This document shows, in pieces, positions 1 through 8,494 of a stretch of 58,344 nt of DNA; position 1 is the stretch's first letter, and every line of letters begins with the position of its first letter. The DNA comes from an uncultured Porphyromonadaceae bacterium (lineage in GTDB: Bacteria > Bacteroidota > Bacteroidia > Bacteroidales > Muribaculaceae). The position numbers and the translations under genes are program-made. The DNA is taken from positions 1 to 58,344 of the forward strand of contig CAMWLR010000006.1 of the NCBI GenBank assembly GCA_947175215.1, given 5' to 3'. The notes under the pieces were generated by a model, which saw only the letters and a program-made list of their open reading frames with translations, was not told the DNA's origin and did no database searches.

Positions 1-40
1 GATCTACACGGGGTGTAGCTTTTAGTTCGAAAGTTTTCAT
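1..40 (-). CDS. rplY: 50S ribosomal protein L25 (partial, first 13 codons)
   Basis: An ATG at the end of this stretch opens a frame reading MKTFELKATPRVD before running off the window. This is the typical beginning of Bacteroidota ribosomal protein L25/Ctc, which binds 5S rRNA in the large subunit. The assignment rests on 13 residues, so it is tentative. It is strengthened by a good promoter and a folded leader just upstream on the same strand, as expected for a ribosomal protein gene. The rest of the gene lies to the left of the window. Confidence 0.6.
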   Translation of the reverse strand, partial: MKTFELKATPRVD

Positions 41-152
41 TGCGTTGAGATTTGTGTTACTCAAAATTAAACTAATAATTTCCCATCACACAGGGATAAC
101 CGGCCTTTTCGAGCCGGGGTTATCGACAGATTGCTGACAATCTGCCAAAACC
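41..152 (-). promoter_or_regulatory. structured 5' leader of the L25 gene
   Basis: Between the promoter and the ATG the transcript would carry two hairpins. One is a perfect 7-bp stem (CAGATTG, loop, CAATCTG) at 127-144. The other is a longer stem with a two-base bulge (GATAACC..GGC against GCCGG..GGTTATC) at about 95-124. Many ribosomal protein genes are autoregulated through such leaders, so a similar role is inferred here. No known family is assigned. Confidence 0.4.
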
Positions 153-156
153 GCCG

Positions 157-187
157 CAAAGTTACAACTTTTTTCCCGTCCCCGCAA
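157..187 (-). promoter_or_regulatory. promoter of the L25 transcript
   Basis: On the minus strand the -7 box is TAACTTTG (157-164), a perfect match to the Bacteroidota consensus TAnnTTTG. A TTG at 185-187 lies 20 bp upstream, within the usual 17-23 bp. Transcription would start near 151 and run leftward out of the window. Confidence 0.65.
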
Positions 188-251
188 TTCTCAGCCCATA
201 TATTTTTACGACTTCTCATATTTGAGTTTTCAAAAAAATCAGGGTTAAAGA

Positions 252-1232
252 TCATCGGAGGGTGAAGAAGCGGTTGAGCAGAGGGATTTTCATTATCAGC
301 CAGCTGAATGCTATACTTGAGAGTAAAACCGCTATGAAAAGTGTACCGCCGTTGTATGTCATGATGCCGTAATGCTCAAACAATTCAAAAAAGAAGTCAT
401 GAAAGGTATAGACCGGCAGAAACAGCCGCGACAATCCGGCTATGACAGGGCTGTTACCTATCTTAAATCCTTTAAGGAATATAAAGACTGAGGTTGACAG
501 CAAGATAACAACGGGGCAGCCGTAGAAATATTCGCAGTATGTCGTAGGGATGTGCGGTCCTAACCACCTTATGACCAGTATATTTGTGACGGCCGAAATT
601 ATGATCAGTATCGCTGCGGTGGTTCTTGGCAGGGTCAAATGTTTGCAAAGGCCTCCGAGCATAAAATAAAAAATCCAGTTCCAGAGCCTCAAAGTCTGAT
701 AAATGTGCTTCTCAAGACCCTGTGTCAGATTGCTTATAAATACAAGTGAGAGGATGACAACTGTTACCGCCAGTACCGCCGAAAAATTCCTTAAATCGCC
801 ATATAATCTGTTTATCAGCGGGTAGAGGCAATAGAGCAGACATAACGCGCCTAAAAACCAAAATCGGTCAAAAGTATAATAGCACAGCAATGCACCTGAG
901 ATGTTGCCTGCAAGAGTACTGAAGAATTCTTTATCCCACGGCAGGCAAATCACACCCCATATCGCAACTATGATAAAGACAAACCTGAGCATCTTCCAAA
1001 TCTTTTTGAAAGAGTAGCGGTAGTCTTTTTCGGGTCGTCCTATCAACAGATAGCCGCTGACCATAAAAAACAGAGGCACAGCCATCACTGACGTATTATA
1101 GAGAATATACTCGATATAATGGACGGGATGGTTGAGGTATGGATGAGTCGTGTGTAGGCATACCACCATACACATGGCCACAATCTTAATCAGGTCAATC
1201 GCTTGATCTCTGTTAACCTTATATTGAGTCAT
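252..1232 (-). CDS. acyltransferase family 3 membrane protein
   Basis: A 326-residue integral membrane protein of the acyltransferase 3 (OafA/NodX-like) family. These enzymes move acyl groups, often acetyl or succinyl, onto extracellular sugars. The N-terminus has the family signature: a charged residue before the first helix (IDLIKIVAM) and a following conserved His (VVCLHTTHP). About ten hydrophobic segments follow, with no soluble SGNH domain. It is AT-richer than its neighbours by eye, which could indicate separate ancestry. It lies 90 bp downstream of the GH53 gene on the same strand but has no obvious promoter or terminator, so co-transcription is uncertain. The acceptor cannot be predicted. 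Confidence 0.85.
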   Translation of the reverse strand: MTQYKVNRDQAIDLIKIVAMCMVVCLHTTHPYLNHPVHYIEYILYNTSVMAVPLFFMVSGYLLIGRPEKDYRYSFKKIWKMLRFVFIIVAIWGVICLPWDKEFFSTLAGNISGALLCYYTFDRFWFLGALCLLYCLYPLINRLYGDLRNFSAVLAVTVVILSLVFISNLTQGLEKHIYQTLRLWNWIFYFMLGGLCKHLTLPRTTAAILIIISAVTNILVIRWLGPHIPTTYCEYFYGCPVVILLSTSVFIFLKGFKIGNSPVIAGLSRLFLPVYTFHDFFFELFEHYGIMTYNGGTLFIAVLLSSIAFSWLIMKIPLLNRFFTLR

Positions 1233-1322
1233 TTGTGACAGTGGCGCTGCAGGACTTACTTCAGTAAAGGGTTTTCAGAATAAGATTTTTTGTTCTGAGT
1301 ATAATCCTAAATCATCAGGAGA

Positions 1323-2411
1323 TCAATCGGGGGAGTTGAAGAGGCGGACGGCGCGGGGATAGGAGTTGAGGATTGAGGTGGGACGGCGGTTTTGGAATGC
1401 GCCGAGAGCGTAACCCTCGAATGTGCCGTCAGGACAGAGGGTCAGGAACGACTCGGGAGCCCAGTAAAATACACCTGTGCATGCCCCGCCGGCATCGTTA
1501 AGGACGGCATCAAAGAGCGAGTTCATAAACTCGAGACCTTCATCAGGCTTTGATGAGTCAACGCCGGTCTCGACAATCATGATGTCGCAGTCATAACGGT
1601 CGTGGAGCTTACGGATATTGGCGATGGCATCGCGCAGAGTAGAGGCAGCATCCGGTTCATGGTCATATTTGATGGCCCAGTAAGGATAGACACTCATGCC
1701 GATGATGTCCCATTTACCGCCGTTGGCCTTAAGGCCGTCAAATATTGTCTCGTAAGTAGGATTATCAAAGCCGTTGTCGATATGCACGATGATATCGGCA
1801 TCAGGGTATACACTCTTGACAGCGTCATACCCGGCGGTGGTCAGGGCGGCATAGTTTGCGATGTTTGACATATCATTGACATCGATTTTACCAAGCGGCC
1901 ACAAGAAACCGTTACGGGTCTCGTTGCCGACCTGTACCCACTTTACATCTATGCCGTTATCCTTGAGGTAGGAGAGGGTAGAGGCAGTGTGATCGGCCAG
2001 GGCAGCTTTCATCTCGTCAAGGTCATAGTCTTTCCAGGCTGCCGGCGGATTCTGTTTCTCAGGGTCGGCCCACCAGTCTGAATAATGAAAGTCAATCATA
2101 ATCTCCATACCTAAGGCCTTGGCACGACGGGCCATCTCGAGGACATCTTCTTTACCGCTCCAGCCCCCGCGGGGATTAACCCATACGCGCAGACGCACGG
2201 CGTTCATGCCGTAATCTTTCATCAGCTGAGTGTTTTCGCGCTGATTGCCGAGGGTATCGGTCGAGTAAACGCCACGCGCCTCATCATGGGTTGTGCCGCT
2301 GATATCAGCGCCAAGCCACAGTTCACGCGGTTTCTTGGCATCGGCAGAGAATGTGGAGGAGAAGATGAGCAGGGCAGCCGCCCAGGAGCGTATGATATTG
2401 ACGGTTTTCAT
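1323..2411 (-). CDS. GH53 arabinogalactan endo-beta-1,4-galactanase
   Basis: A 362-residue secreted glycoside hydrolase of family 53, which cuts beta-1,4-galactan side chains of pectin. Residues 1-24 are a signal peptide ending near SADA. The catalytic acid/base lies in VQVGNET (E164) and the nucleophile in MIVETG (E281), with the family aromatic stretches MIDFHYSDWW and SVYPYW between them. The start is placed at the internal Met because a -7 box at 2433-2440 puts transcription start near 2427, which excludes the longer frame. It stands alone, without SusC/SusD neighbours, which is unusual for a Bacteroidota glycan-degrading enzyme. The signal peptide lacks a lipobox Cys, so a periplasmic or secreted protein is expected. 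Confidence 0.92.
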   Translation of the reverse strand: MKTVNIIRSWAAALLIFSSTFSADAKKPRELWLGADISGTTHDEARGVYSTDTLGNQRENTQLMKDYGMNAVRLRVWVNPRGGWSGKEDVLEMARRAKALGMEIMIDFHYSDWWADPEKQNPPAAWKDYDLDEMKAALADHTASTLSYLKDNGIDVKWVQVGNETRNGFLWPLGKIDVNDMSNIANYAALTTAGYDAVKSVYPDADIIVHIDNGFDNPTYETIFDGLKANGGKWDIIGMSVYPYWAIKYDHEPDAASTLRDAIANIRKLHDRYDCDIMIVETGVDSSKPDEGLEFMNSLFDAVLNDAGGACTGVFYWAPESFLTLCPDGTFEGYALGAFQNRRPTSILNSYPRAVRLFNSPD

Positions 2412-2432
2412 GCTAAAATGGTTTGAGTGATG

Positions 2433-2440
2433 CAAATGTA
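2433..2440 (-). promoter_or_regulatory. -7 box of the GH53 gene
   Basis: The minus strand reads TACATTTG, a perfect TAnnTTTG match, leaving a leader of about 16 nt. No TTG is found at the standard -33 spacing. It lies only 12 bp from the opposing box of the FNT gene. Confidence 0.55.
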
Positions 2441-2452
2441 CGAAAAAAAGCG

Positions 2453-2460
2453 TAACTTTG
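2453..2460 (+). promoter_or_regulatory. -7 box of the FNT-DUF389 operon
   Basis: TAACTTTG matches TAnnTTTG perfectly and precedes the FNT start codon by 35 bp. A TTG at 2423-2425 is 27 bp upstream, further than usual. This box and the GH53 box face away from each other, so polymerase binding at one would probably block the other. Confidence 0.55.
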
Positions 2461-2495
2461 CATCTCACAATACTAAAATTGCGACCTGCAGTAAA

Positions 2496-3203
2496 ATGAA
2501 TAAAGACAATGCAATCAAATTTTTAAGCGGCGGTGTGATGGCCGGAGGTGCTATCGGTATCGCCGCAACGATTTATCTCAGGGTCGGCGGTGTGTTGGGA
2601 GCCGCGATGTTTGCTTTCGGGCTTATAGTTGTGGTGGCGATGAAGCTGCCGTTGTTTACCGGTCAGGCTCAGCATGTATGTAACCGATGCAAAAGAGATT
2701 ATTCTCTGTTAGGACTGATGCTGCTGCTTAATATCGCCGGCTGTTTTATACTGTCGGCCATTACCTGCACGCCTGAGATGACCGAGGCGTCAGAGGCGAT
2801 AATCACGGCACGTCTCACCAAAGGTCCGCTGATGTGCGGTATTCTGGCAATCCCCTGCGGATTCATTATGACCGCTGCGGTCAGAGGTGCCGGACTTAAA
2901 AACAACTGGTTGCCGTTGCTGTTTGGCGTGCCGGCTTTTATCATCTGCGGATTTCCGCACTGTGTCGCCGATTCGTTTTATTACGCCTCTTGTAGTCACG
3001 ACTTCATTATGTCTCACGAATGGGACCTTCTTGCGGCATATCTCCCCACCGTGTTAGGAAACTATATCGGATGTAATCTTTATCGCTTGACCTTGGGAAT
3101 GCCCGCTTGGTTTAAGCCGGCGGTCGAACCTGAGACTACCGCAGTCAATCCCGAGGTTACGGACGTAGAGGAGGAAGTCAATGATAAACCGGCAATCTCA
3201 TAA
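2496..3203 (+). CDS. formate/nitrite transporter (FNT) family protein
   Basis: A 235-residue membrane protein of the formate/nitrite transporter family, pentameric channels for small monovalent anions such as formate, nitrite or hydrosulfide. About six hydrophobic helices are visible. The pore motif appears as GFPHCVADSFYY (152-163), where H155 corresponds to the central His of FocA. The Glu normally before it (FEH in FocA) is Pro here. The short charged tail is Glu-rich. The start at MNKDNAIKF fits the promoter at 2453-2460. It sits 3 bp before the DUF389 gene, so the two are probably co-transcribed. Substrate is not predictable, and formate is only the most likely for a fermenter. Confidence 0.85.
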   Translation: MNKDNAIKFLSGGVMAGGAIGIAATIYLRVGGVLGAAMFAFGLIVVVAMKLPLFTGQAQHVCNRCKRDYSLLGLMLLLNIAGCFILSAITCTPEMTEASEAIITARLTKGPLMCGILAIPCGFIMTAAVRGAGLKNNWLPLLFGVPAFIICGFPHCVADSFYYASCSHDFIMSHEWDLLAAYLPTVLGNYIGCNLYRLTLGMPAWFKPAVEPETTAVNPEVTDVEEEVNDKPAIS

Positions 3204-3206
3204 TAT

Positions 3207-4574
3207 ATGACCGATAAATTCTGGACCAAACTCAAGGAGCTGACCGGTAATTATTTTGCCCTGACGCCATATCTCGTGTCACAGCAAGAGGCTGAGACCT
3301 CGATACGTGACGGAGTCTCATTCAGGGGTACAAACCTGATAATCCTCGTATTGGCGATATTTATCGCATCGCTGGGCCTCAACACCAACTCGACGGCTGT
3401 CATCATCGGCGCGATGTTGATTTCGCCGCTCATGGGGCCTATCATCGGTATCGGGCTCGGTATCGGAGTGACAGACTTTGATCTGCTCAAGAGATCATTG
3501 CGTAATCTCGTTGTCGCCGCGCTGTTCTCAATGTTGGCATCGGCGCTCTATTTCCTTATCTCTCCAGTGGCCGAGGGTCATAGCGAACTGCTGGCGCGTA
3601 CCTCACCCACGATATATGATGTGTTGATAGGATTCTTTGGCGGAGGTGCCGGTATAGTCGCAATCGGTTCGCGCAGTAAAGGTAACGTTATCCCCGGTGT
3701 GGCGATAGCGACAGCCCTGATGCCGCCGCTGTGTACGGCCGGGTATGGACTGGCAACCTTACAGATGCATTATTTCTTCGGCGCTACGTATCTCTTTCTG
3801 ATCAATTCGATCTTTATCTGTCTGGCCACATTTATCGGCGTAAAGCTATTTAAGTTCAAACCTGTAGCCACCGACAATCCGCGGCGTGCCACACGTATAC
3901 GCCGTATCACATACACCATCGCCATTCTGACCTTGTTGCCCAGTATCTACCTTACTTATGATATGTTGCGGCTCAGCCGTTTCCAGATAAATGCTGACAA
4001 ATTTGTCGCTCAGGAATGTCAGTGGCCCGACACTCATGTGCTGTCATCATCAGAGACCTGGGATAAGGAGGGAAAGGTAATCAATCTGACCCTGATAGGT
4101 AAATCCATGCCGCAAGACTCGCTCGTGCTTGCACTGTCGTCGCGCCTGAAATTCTATAACCTCGAGGGCGCAAGGCTGAAGATTTTTCAGGGCGATTCTC
4201 CCTCTTCTACGGCAGATATCCGCTCGGCGGCGGTGAGCGATATATATCAGGTGTCTCAGAGTGTGTTGCAGGCAAAGCAGGCTGAGGTTGACTCGCTCCA
4301 CAGTCTGTTAGCGTTTAATGTGGCGGCGATCAGCGCGGCGGCTGATATTCTACCCGAACTAAAGGTGGTGTTCCCTCACATCAACGAAATAGCAGTGACC
4401 AAGGCCGTATTCGGTGACCCCTCGGATAACCGCCTCGACACTGTCAATATCGCACTGGTTAATGCAAATCCGCAACTCAACGCAGCCTCGACTGCCGAGT
4501 TGCAACGTTATTTGCAGGCCCGTCTGAAACTTGACGATATACGTGTAGTCGAGATACCGCGTACCATACGTTGA
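3207..4574 (+). CDS. DUF389 (TIGR00341-type) membrane protein
   Basis: A 455-residue inner-membrane protein carrying a DUF389 domain of unknown function. The N-terminal half has five or six helices with the Gly/Pro-rich family motifs GAMLISPLMGPIIGIGLG and GVAIATALMPPLCTAGYGLA. The C-terminal part (from about residue 250) is soluble, probably periplasmic, and begins after the helix ending near YLTYDML. The start lies 3 bp after the FNT stop codon, which suggests translational coupling and a shared role in ion or metabolite flux. That role is inference; the family has no firmly assigned function. Confidence 0.88.
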   Translation: MTDKFWTKLKELTGNYFALTPYLVSQQEAETSIRDGVSFRGTNLIILVLAIFIASLGLNTNSTAVIIGAMLISPLMGPIIGIGLGIGVTDFDLLKRSLRNLVVAALFSMLASALYFLISPVAEGHSELLARTSPTIYDVLIGFFGGGAGIVAIGSRSKGNVIPGVAIATALMPPLCTAGYGLATLQMHYFFGATYLFLINSIFICLATFIGVKLFKFKPVATDNPRRATRIRRITYTIAILTLLPSIYLTYDMLRLSRFQINADKFVAQECQWPDTHVLSSSETWDKEGKVINLTLIGKSMPQDSLVLALSSRLKFYNLEGARLKIFQGDSPSSTADIRSAAVSDIYQVSQSVLQAKQAEVDSLHSLLAFNVAAISAAADILPELKVVFPHINEIAVTKAVFGDPSDNRLDTVNIALVNANPQLNAASTAELQRYLQARLKLDDIRVVEIPRTIR

Positions 4575-4595
4575 CCTGATTTATACCCTGAGGGT

Positions 4596-4619
4596 ATGAC
4601 TGGCGGAAACGCCCGTCAT
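4596..4619 (+). other. GNRA-capped hairpin after the DUF389 gene
   Basis: Directly downstream of the DUF389 stop codon the RNA can fold ATGAC-T-GGCG-GAAA-CGCC-C-GTCAT, a 9-bp stem with one mismatch and a GAAA tetraloop. There is no T-tract after it, so it is not a standard terminator. A further 7-bp complementary pair (TGCCTAA at 4629-4635, TTAGGCA at 4701-4707) brackets the following sequence. Confidence 0.35.
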
Positions 4620-4744
4620 GACGCGGTATGCCTAAAAGTGCGCTTTTTCAGTAATATTGTCCTCGGTTATCATAGATGTAAGAATTTGTAAATCTTGTAA
4701 TTAGGCACTATAAATTTACGAAATTTTCGCGAGATTACCAAGAA

Positions 4745-4787
4745 AATCAGCCACTTAGTTTTATCCTAAATGGCTGATTATTTTTTA
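4745..4787. terminator. bidirectional terminator between DUF389 and RidA genes
   Basis: A 14-bp inverted repeat (4745-4758 against 4766-4779, one mismatch) is followed by a T-rich run on the plus strand and preceded by an A run, so it can stop transcription from both convergent operons. Confidence 0.85.
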
Positions 4788-4842
4788 TTATTGGAGTTGA
4801 ATTTCTTATATCGAACTCACGCCTTATAATTAAGGTGTAGGG

Positions 4843-5217
4843 TTATTTGGCGGCAAGTACCTCGATCTCGACGAGGACCTGCTTGGGGAGTTCGCGCACG
4901 GCGACAGCTGAGCGGGCGGGGAAGGGGGCTGAGAATGCCTCGGCATAAACGGCGTTCATGGCGGCGAAGTCTCCCATGTCGGCGAGATATACGGTGGTCT
5001 TGACCACGTTGTCCATAGTCAGGCCGGCAGCCTCGAGGATAGCCTTGACGTTGCAGAGGGCCTGATGGGTCTGTGCGGTGATCCCTTCGGGTATCTCACC
5101 TGTCGCGGGATTGATGGGAATCTGGCCTGAGGCGAAGATAAACGGGCCGCAATCAATGGCCTGGCTGTAAGGGCCGATAGCTCCGGGAGCTTTTTCAGTT
5201 GCAATCTGGGTTTTCAT
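4843..5217 (-). CDS. ridA: RidA family deaminase
   Basis: A 124-residue Rid/YjgF/UK114 protein, the usual length. RidA hydrolyses reactive enamine/imine intermediates released by PLP enzymes such as threonine dehydratase and protects PLP enzymes from damage. The carboxylate-binding Arg is in FPARSAVAV (R102, equivalent to R105 of E. coli numbering), with Y17 in IGPYSQA and E118 in the closing VEIEVLA motif. This pattern fits an active RidA, not an inactive Rid subgroup. Its first codons overlap the end of the YihY gene by 23 bp, so it is the second gene of that operon. A strong terminator follows. Confidence 0.93.
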   Translation of the reverse strand: MKTQIATEKAPGAIGPYSQAIDCGPFIFASGQIPINPATGEIPEGITAQTHQALCNVKAILEAAGLTMDNVVKTTVYLADMGDFAAMNAVYAEAFSAPFPARSAVAVRELPKQVLVEIEVLAAK

Positions 5218-6592
5218 TCGGGGTATCGTTAATGGTTAATGATGAGATTAATATTTTGTCGGCCTGACTGAGGGCGTCGTCGCGGATGACGGTCAGTGAG
5301 GTCAGCAGTGATGAGAATCTGTTTTTGAATCCGGGGATAAAGTCTGTCTCGCCGTTTGACGACACGCGGCGGATCACATCACCGACGGTCATGGTGTCGG
5401 GGTTTATGGCCGGAGCGACGGCATAGGCGTCAGAACCCTGACGTTGGACGACATTCATCAGCAGTCCGCATTGTATCAGACGGTTGGTGGCGGCGGTGAC
5501 CAATGAGACGGGCAGAGCATATTGTGTCGCTATCTGATGGTTGCCCAGCGGTTTCTCCTCTTTAAGATAGCGGCTGACGGTTATGGTCATCACCGCAATA
5601 ATTATACGCCATCTGTAATCGTCAGAGATACGTGAGATCTCGTTAGAGAAGCTGAACTCATATATGTTTTGTGACGAATAGCAGTAGACGGCGCCTGAGA
5701 GGGTTATCAGCCATACGAGCTGAAGCCATATCAGCAGCAGCGGCAGGAATGAGAATGAACCGTAGATGGCGTTATATTTGGTGACATATATCTGACCGTT
5801 GACAAAGAGCCATTGCAGTATCAAGAATCCGGAGCCTGCGAGCATACCGGCTATGATGGCGTTTTTGACTTTGACCTTTGTATTGGGAATCAGCAGATAG
5901 CTTCCGGCAAAGAACATCCATACGAGCACCAGTGACGAGCAGTCAAGTAATGTCGACACCACGGGCGACAGAAATTTCAGGGTGATGTTGTCTTGAATAG
6001 TAGTCGACATAAACACCGTGATGCCGCTCGAACAGATCATCAGTACGGGCAGAATAAGGAATATGGCGGTGTAATCTGTAATCTTGCGCCAGAAGGTGCG
6101 GCCTTGTGTTACGCCCCATATCTTGTCAAAAGCATCCTCGACATTAGAGATAAGCGAAATCAATGTCCAAAGCAGGAATATAATGCCGATGCCGACAAAG
6201 ATACCCTCTGATGACTGGGCAAGATATGAGTCGACAAAATGCAGGGCTGCCGTGAGAGCTTTCTGCTGGGCGGGGAAATATGTAAATAACTGACTCTCTA
6301 TGAGATTCTGAAAGCCGAATCCCCGACAGATGGCAAACAGCAGGGCCAACGCCGGCACAATGGCCAGCAGCGTCTGATAGGTCAGGGCCGATGCACGGTT
6401 CTGCAGGTCTGCATTAAGAAAAGATCTTACCGACAGGTTGACGGTCTTCATCAGATTGACCTTCCAGTTATGGCGCATATCGCTCCACACCCCTGATGTA
6501 GAGTAGGTGTACCACCGCTTGCCGGTCGAGGTAAGCCTCTCGATCAGGCCCGGTTTCTTATTGGTCTTATTGTCAACGTTATTGTTATCCAT
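5195..6592 (-). CDS. YihY/BrkB family inner-membrane protein
   Basis: A 465-residue membrane protein of the YihY/BrkB family (once misannotated as ribonuclease BN). The conserved core is residues 60-320, with six helices and the family motifs [17 protein letters not shown] and [13 protein letters not shown]-terminal extension of about 130 residues looks like a winged-helix-type soluble region ([25 protein letters not shown]). The start at [10 protein letters not shown] is chosen over an upstream Met because it leaves a 20-nt leader after the -7 box at 6617-6624. The cellular role is unknown; proposals for the family include lipid transport in the envelope. The downstream RidA overlap suggests only operon economy. 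Confidence 0.88.
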   Translation of the reverse strand: MDNNNVDNKTNKKPGLIERLTSTGKRWYTYSTSGVWSDMRHNWKVNLMKTVNLSVRSFLNADLQNRASALTYQTLLAIVPALALLFAICRGFGFQNLIESQLFTYFPAQQKALTAALHFVDSYLAQSSEGIFVGIGIIFLLWTLISLISNVEDAFDKIWGVTQGRTFWRKITDYTAIFLILPVLMICSSGITVFMSTTIQDNITLKFLSPVVSTLLDCSSLVLVWMFFAGSYLLIPNTKVKVKNAIIAGMLAGSGFLILQWLFVNGQIYVTKYNAIYGSFSFLPLLLIWLQLVWLITLSGAVYCYSSQNIYEFSFSNEISRISDDYRWRIIIAVMTITVSRYLKEEKPLGNHQIATQYALPVSLVTAATNRLIQCGLLMNVVQRQGSDAYAVAPAINPDTMTVGDVIRRVSSNGETDFIPGFKNRFSSLLTSLTVIRDDALSQADKILISSLTINDTPNENPDCN

Positions 6593-6616
6593 CAGTGATA
6601 GGGTAGAGCTATGTGG

Positions 6617-6624
6617 CAAATTTA
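6617..6624 (-). promoter_or_regulatory. -7 box of the YihY-RidA operon
   Basis: The minus strand reads TAAATTTG, a perfect TAnnTTTG match, 25 bp before the YihY start. No TTG is found at the usual -33 distance. Confidence 0.5.
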
Positions 6625-6780
6625 CGAAATAATCGCGGAAATAGGTCAGCGTTTGATCAATTAATTTTTAAGCTGATATTAAGTTACGGCTCAAAGACGC
6701 CTCAACATGTTATCCCTGAAACAAAATCGTGAATGAGTTTGTTGAACTATAAACTCCATTTCACGCATTCACCCCCGACA

Positions 6781-7947
6781 ATGAAAAAAATTACACTTCT
6801 GATCTGTCTTATAGTTATAACAATAGCGACTCAAGCCTCAGGGCTCGGCAGTAACTCGCAACGTATAAGACTCGGTAAGTCGGCAAGCACCACGGTGACT
6901 AAATCTGCCGATAAGTCTGATAATCTCTATAATACTGTAAGCACTCTATACTCTCAGGGTAAAATCTCTGCCGACAGTATTATAAATCTTGCACTCTATC
7001 ATAAAGCTGCCAAGCCGGCTTTTGCAGAGAGTTGCCTTAAACTTGTAGCGGATAAGAATCCGAGAGCCGTAATGGAGCTGGGTGTAATCTACGCCTTTTC
7101 GCCCGAATATGCCAAATATGCATCTGAGGGAGTGAAACTGTTGCAGAGGGCAGCCAATGCCGGTTGTGACGAAGCCAACGCTTATCTCGGTCTTTATTAT
7201 TATACACATAAAGATTATGCCAAGGCGCAGACCTGCTTTAACGCCTGTCGTCAGCTCCCCGGTTTTGCTTATGCAGCCCTGGGCGGCATGTATATCAACG
7301 GCACGGGTGTGAGACAAGACCCGGTCAAGGCTCGTGAGTACTATCATAAGTCATCTCTCAAAGGGTATCCGCGTGGTATGGCTCTGTATGGGTTTAATCT
7401 ACGTGCCACCGGCGGGGGAAATATAGATTATCCTGACTCATTCTTATGGCTATACATAGCGGGTGACCTTGGTGACGATGCCGCACGCACAGCCCTCTAC
7501 CTGCCGCGAGTAAACGAAGATCGTGGCACTGGCGAGACTGCCAAAGATGCCAATTTGGCTCTGCAATGGATTGCTGCAGCTCAGTCAGGTAAAAAGATAC
7601 AGGATGAGCCGATATACAAGTCCGGATTCCTCGCAAGCCTTAAGGCACGTGAGAAAGCAGCCGAGGAGGGTGACGACTGGGCCCGCTATTATCTGGGCAG
7701 CATGAATTATAATGGCGATTTCCTTAATCAGAATTATACGCAGGCACTCCGTTATTATGAGCCGATCGCTAAAAACAGCAAGCTCCCCAAGCCTGTGCTG
7801 GCTAAAGTGCATGAGCGCCTGGGTAAGATTTATAGTGAGGGCCATGGCACTAAGGCCGATAAAACAAAGGCTGCCGCTCACTACCGTGCGGCCGCACAGT
7901 ATGGCAGTTTCCCCTCATATATGATCGTCGAAAACATCTCGCGATAA
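6781..7947 (+). CDS. secreted Sel1-like repeat protein
   Basis: A 388-residue exported protein. Residues 1-19 form a signal peptide (KK followed by a hydrophobic run ending in TQAS). From about residue 80 the protein is built of Sel1/TPR-like helical repeats, recognisable by repeats such as A..G...A...LG..Y, GGMYINGTGVRQDPVKAREYYHKSSLKG and LGKIYSEGHGTKADKTKAAAHY. Such solenoids act as scaffolds for protein contacts, often in envelope stress or cell-wall assembly, and no specific partner is visible. An in-frame ATG 48 bp upstream is less likely because the signal peptide starts at this Met. A strong terminator follows, so it is monocistronic. Confidence 0.88.
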   Translation: MKKITLLICLIVITIATQASGLGSNSQRIRLGKSASTTVTKSADKSDNLYNTVSTLYSQGKISADSIINLALYHKAAKPAFAESCLKLVADKNPRAVMELGVIYAFSPEYAKYASEGVKLLQRAANAGCDEANAYLGLYYYTHKDYAKAQTCFNACRQLPGFAYAALGGMYINGTGVRQDPVKAREYYHKSSLKGYPRGMALYGFNLRATGGGNIDYPDSFLWLYIAGDLGDDAARTALYLPRVNEDRGTGETAKDANLALQWIAAAQSGKKIQDEPIYKSGFLASLKAREKAAEEGDDWARYYLGSMNYNGDFLNQNYTQALRYYEPIAKNSKLPKPVLAKVHERLGKIYSEGHGTKADKTKAAAHYRAAAQYGSFPSYMIVENISR

Positions 7948-7977
7948 CTGAGATCACAATTGCGAGAAAAGTAAAAA

Positions 7978-8030
7978 CAGACAGTAACCCGATCTGAAAA
8001 CAATCACGATCGGGTTACTGTCTGTTTATA
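7978..8030. terminator. terminator after the Sel1 gene
   Basis: A perfect 17-bp inverted repeat (7978-7994 against 8008-8024) with a 13-nt loop and a short T run. It lies between convergent genes and, preceded by an A-rich stretch, may serve both. Confidence 0.85.
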
Positions 8031-8059
8031 TCGGGCCGGGTAATTGGGCCGAATTTTTA

Positions 8060-8494
8060 TCAGAAGGGGAGGTCGTCGTTGGCTGTCTCAGCGGGAGCAG
8101 GGGGAGTGGGGAAACCACCGGCCTGGGGCTGAGTCTGATAAGCGGGAGCCGTCTGGGGTGCCGCGCCAAAACCGGGAGCGGCCTGAGGTGCGGGGGTGGG
8201 GAAACCGCCGGCAGGCATCTGGCCCTGCTGGGCCGGTTCGGCTTTCCAGCCACGGATGCTGGTGTACCAGCGGCCGTTATATTCGCGGCTCTCAATGTCG
8301 AAGCTCAGTTTGACGGTATCGTTGAGAGTGAGGGGGAACTGATCGGCCTTCTCGCCGAAAAAGTCAAAGTGAATCTTGCGGGGAAAACTCTCGAGTGTCT
8401 CGAGTACGTACTCGCGTTTCTTCCAGGGATTACCTGATTTGGATGTACCCGACATTTCGGGGAGGACAGCAATGATTTTGCCGATAACTTCCAT
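8060..8494 (-). CDS. DUF3127 domain protein
   Basis: A 144-residue protein with an N-terminal DUF3127 domain (residues 1-85), a single OB-fold-like beta domain common in Bacteroidota. It is recognisable by MEVIGKIIAVLPEMSGTSK, the KKREYVLET strand and DTVKLSFDIESREYNGRWYT. The remaining 60 residues are a low-complexity tail rich in Pro, Ala, Gly and Gln, ending in an acidic NDDLPF. That end closely resembles the acidic DDLPF tip of SSB proteins, which recruits partners to single-stranded DNA. A DNA-binding, SSB-like role is therefore a reasonable inference, not an established function. Confidence 0.88.
   Translation of the reverse strand: MEVIGKIIAVLPEMSGTSKSGNPWKKREYVLETLESFPRKIHFDFFGEKADQFPLTLNDTVKLSFDIESREYNGRWYTSIRGWKAEPAQQGQMPAGGFPTPAPQAAPGFGAAPQTAPAYQTQPQAGGFPTPPAPAETANDDLPF

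Noticed and set aside
67-255. A 62-codon minus-strand frame near the left edge
   Set aside because: It runs across the L25 promoter and leader hairpins and its composition is not protein-like.
1275-1298. TCAGAA/TTCTGA inverted repeat after the GH53 gene as a terminator
   Set aside because: Only 6 bp, with a 12-nt loop and no T run in the direction of transcription.
8026-8313. Overlapping frames on both strands of the DUF3127 gene
   Set aside because: They arise from the GC-rich, repetitive Pro/Gly/Ala tail of DUF3127 and have no start context or recognisable domain.
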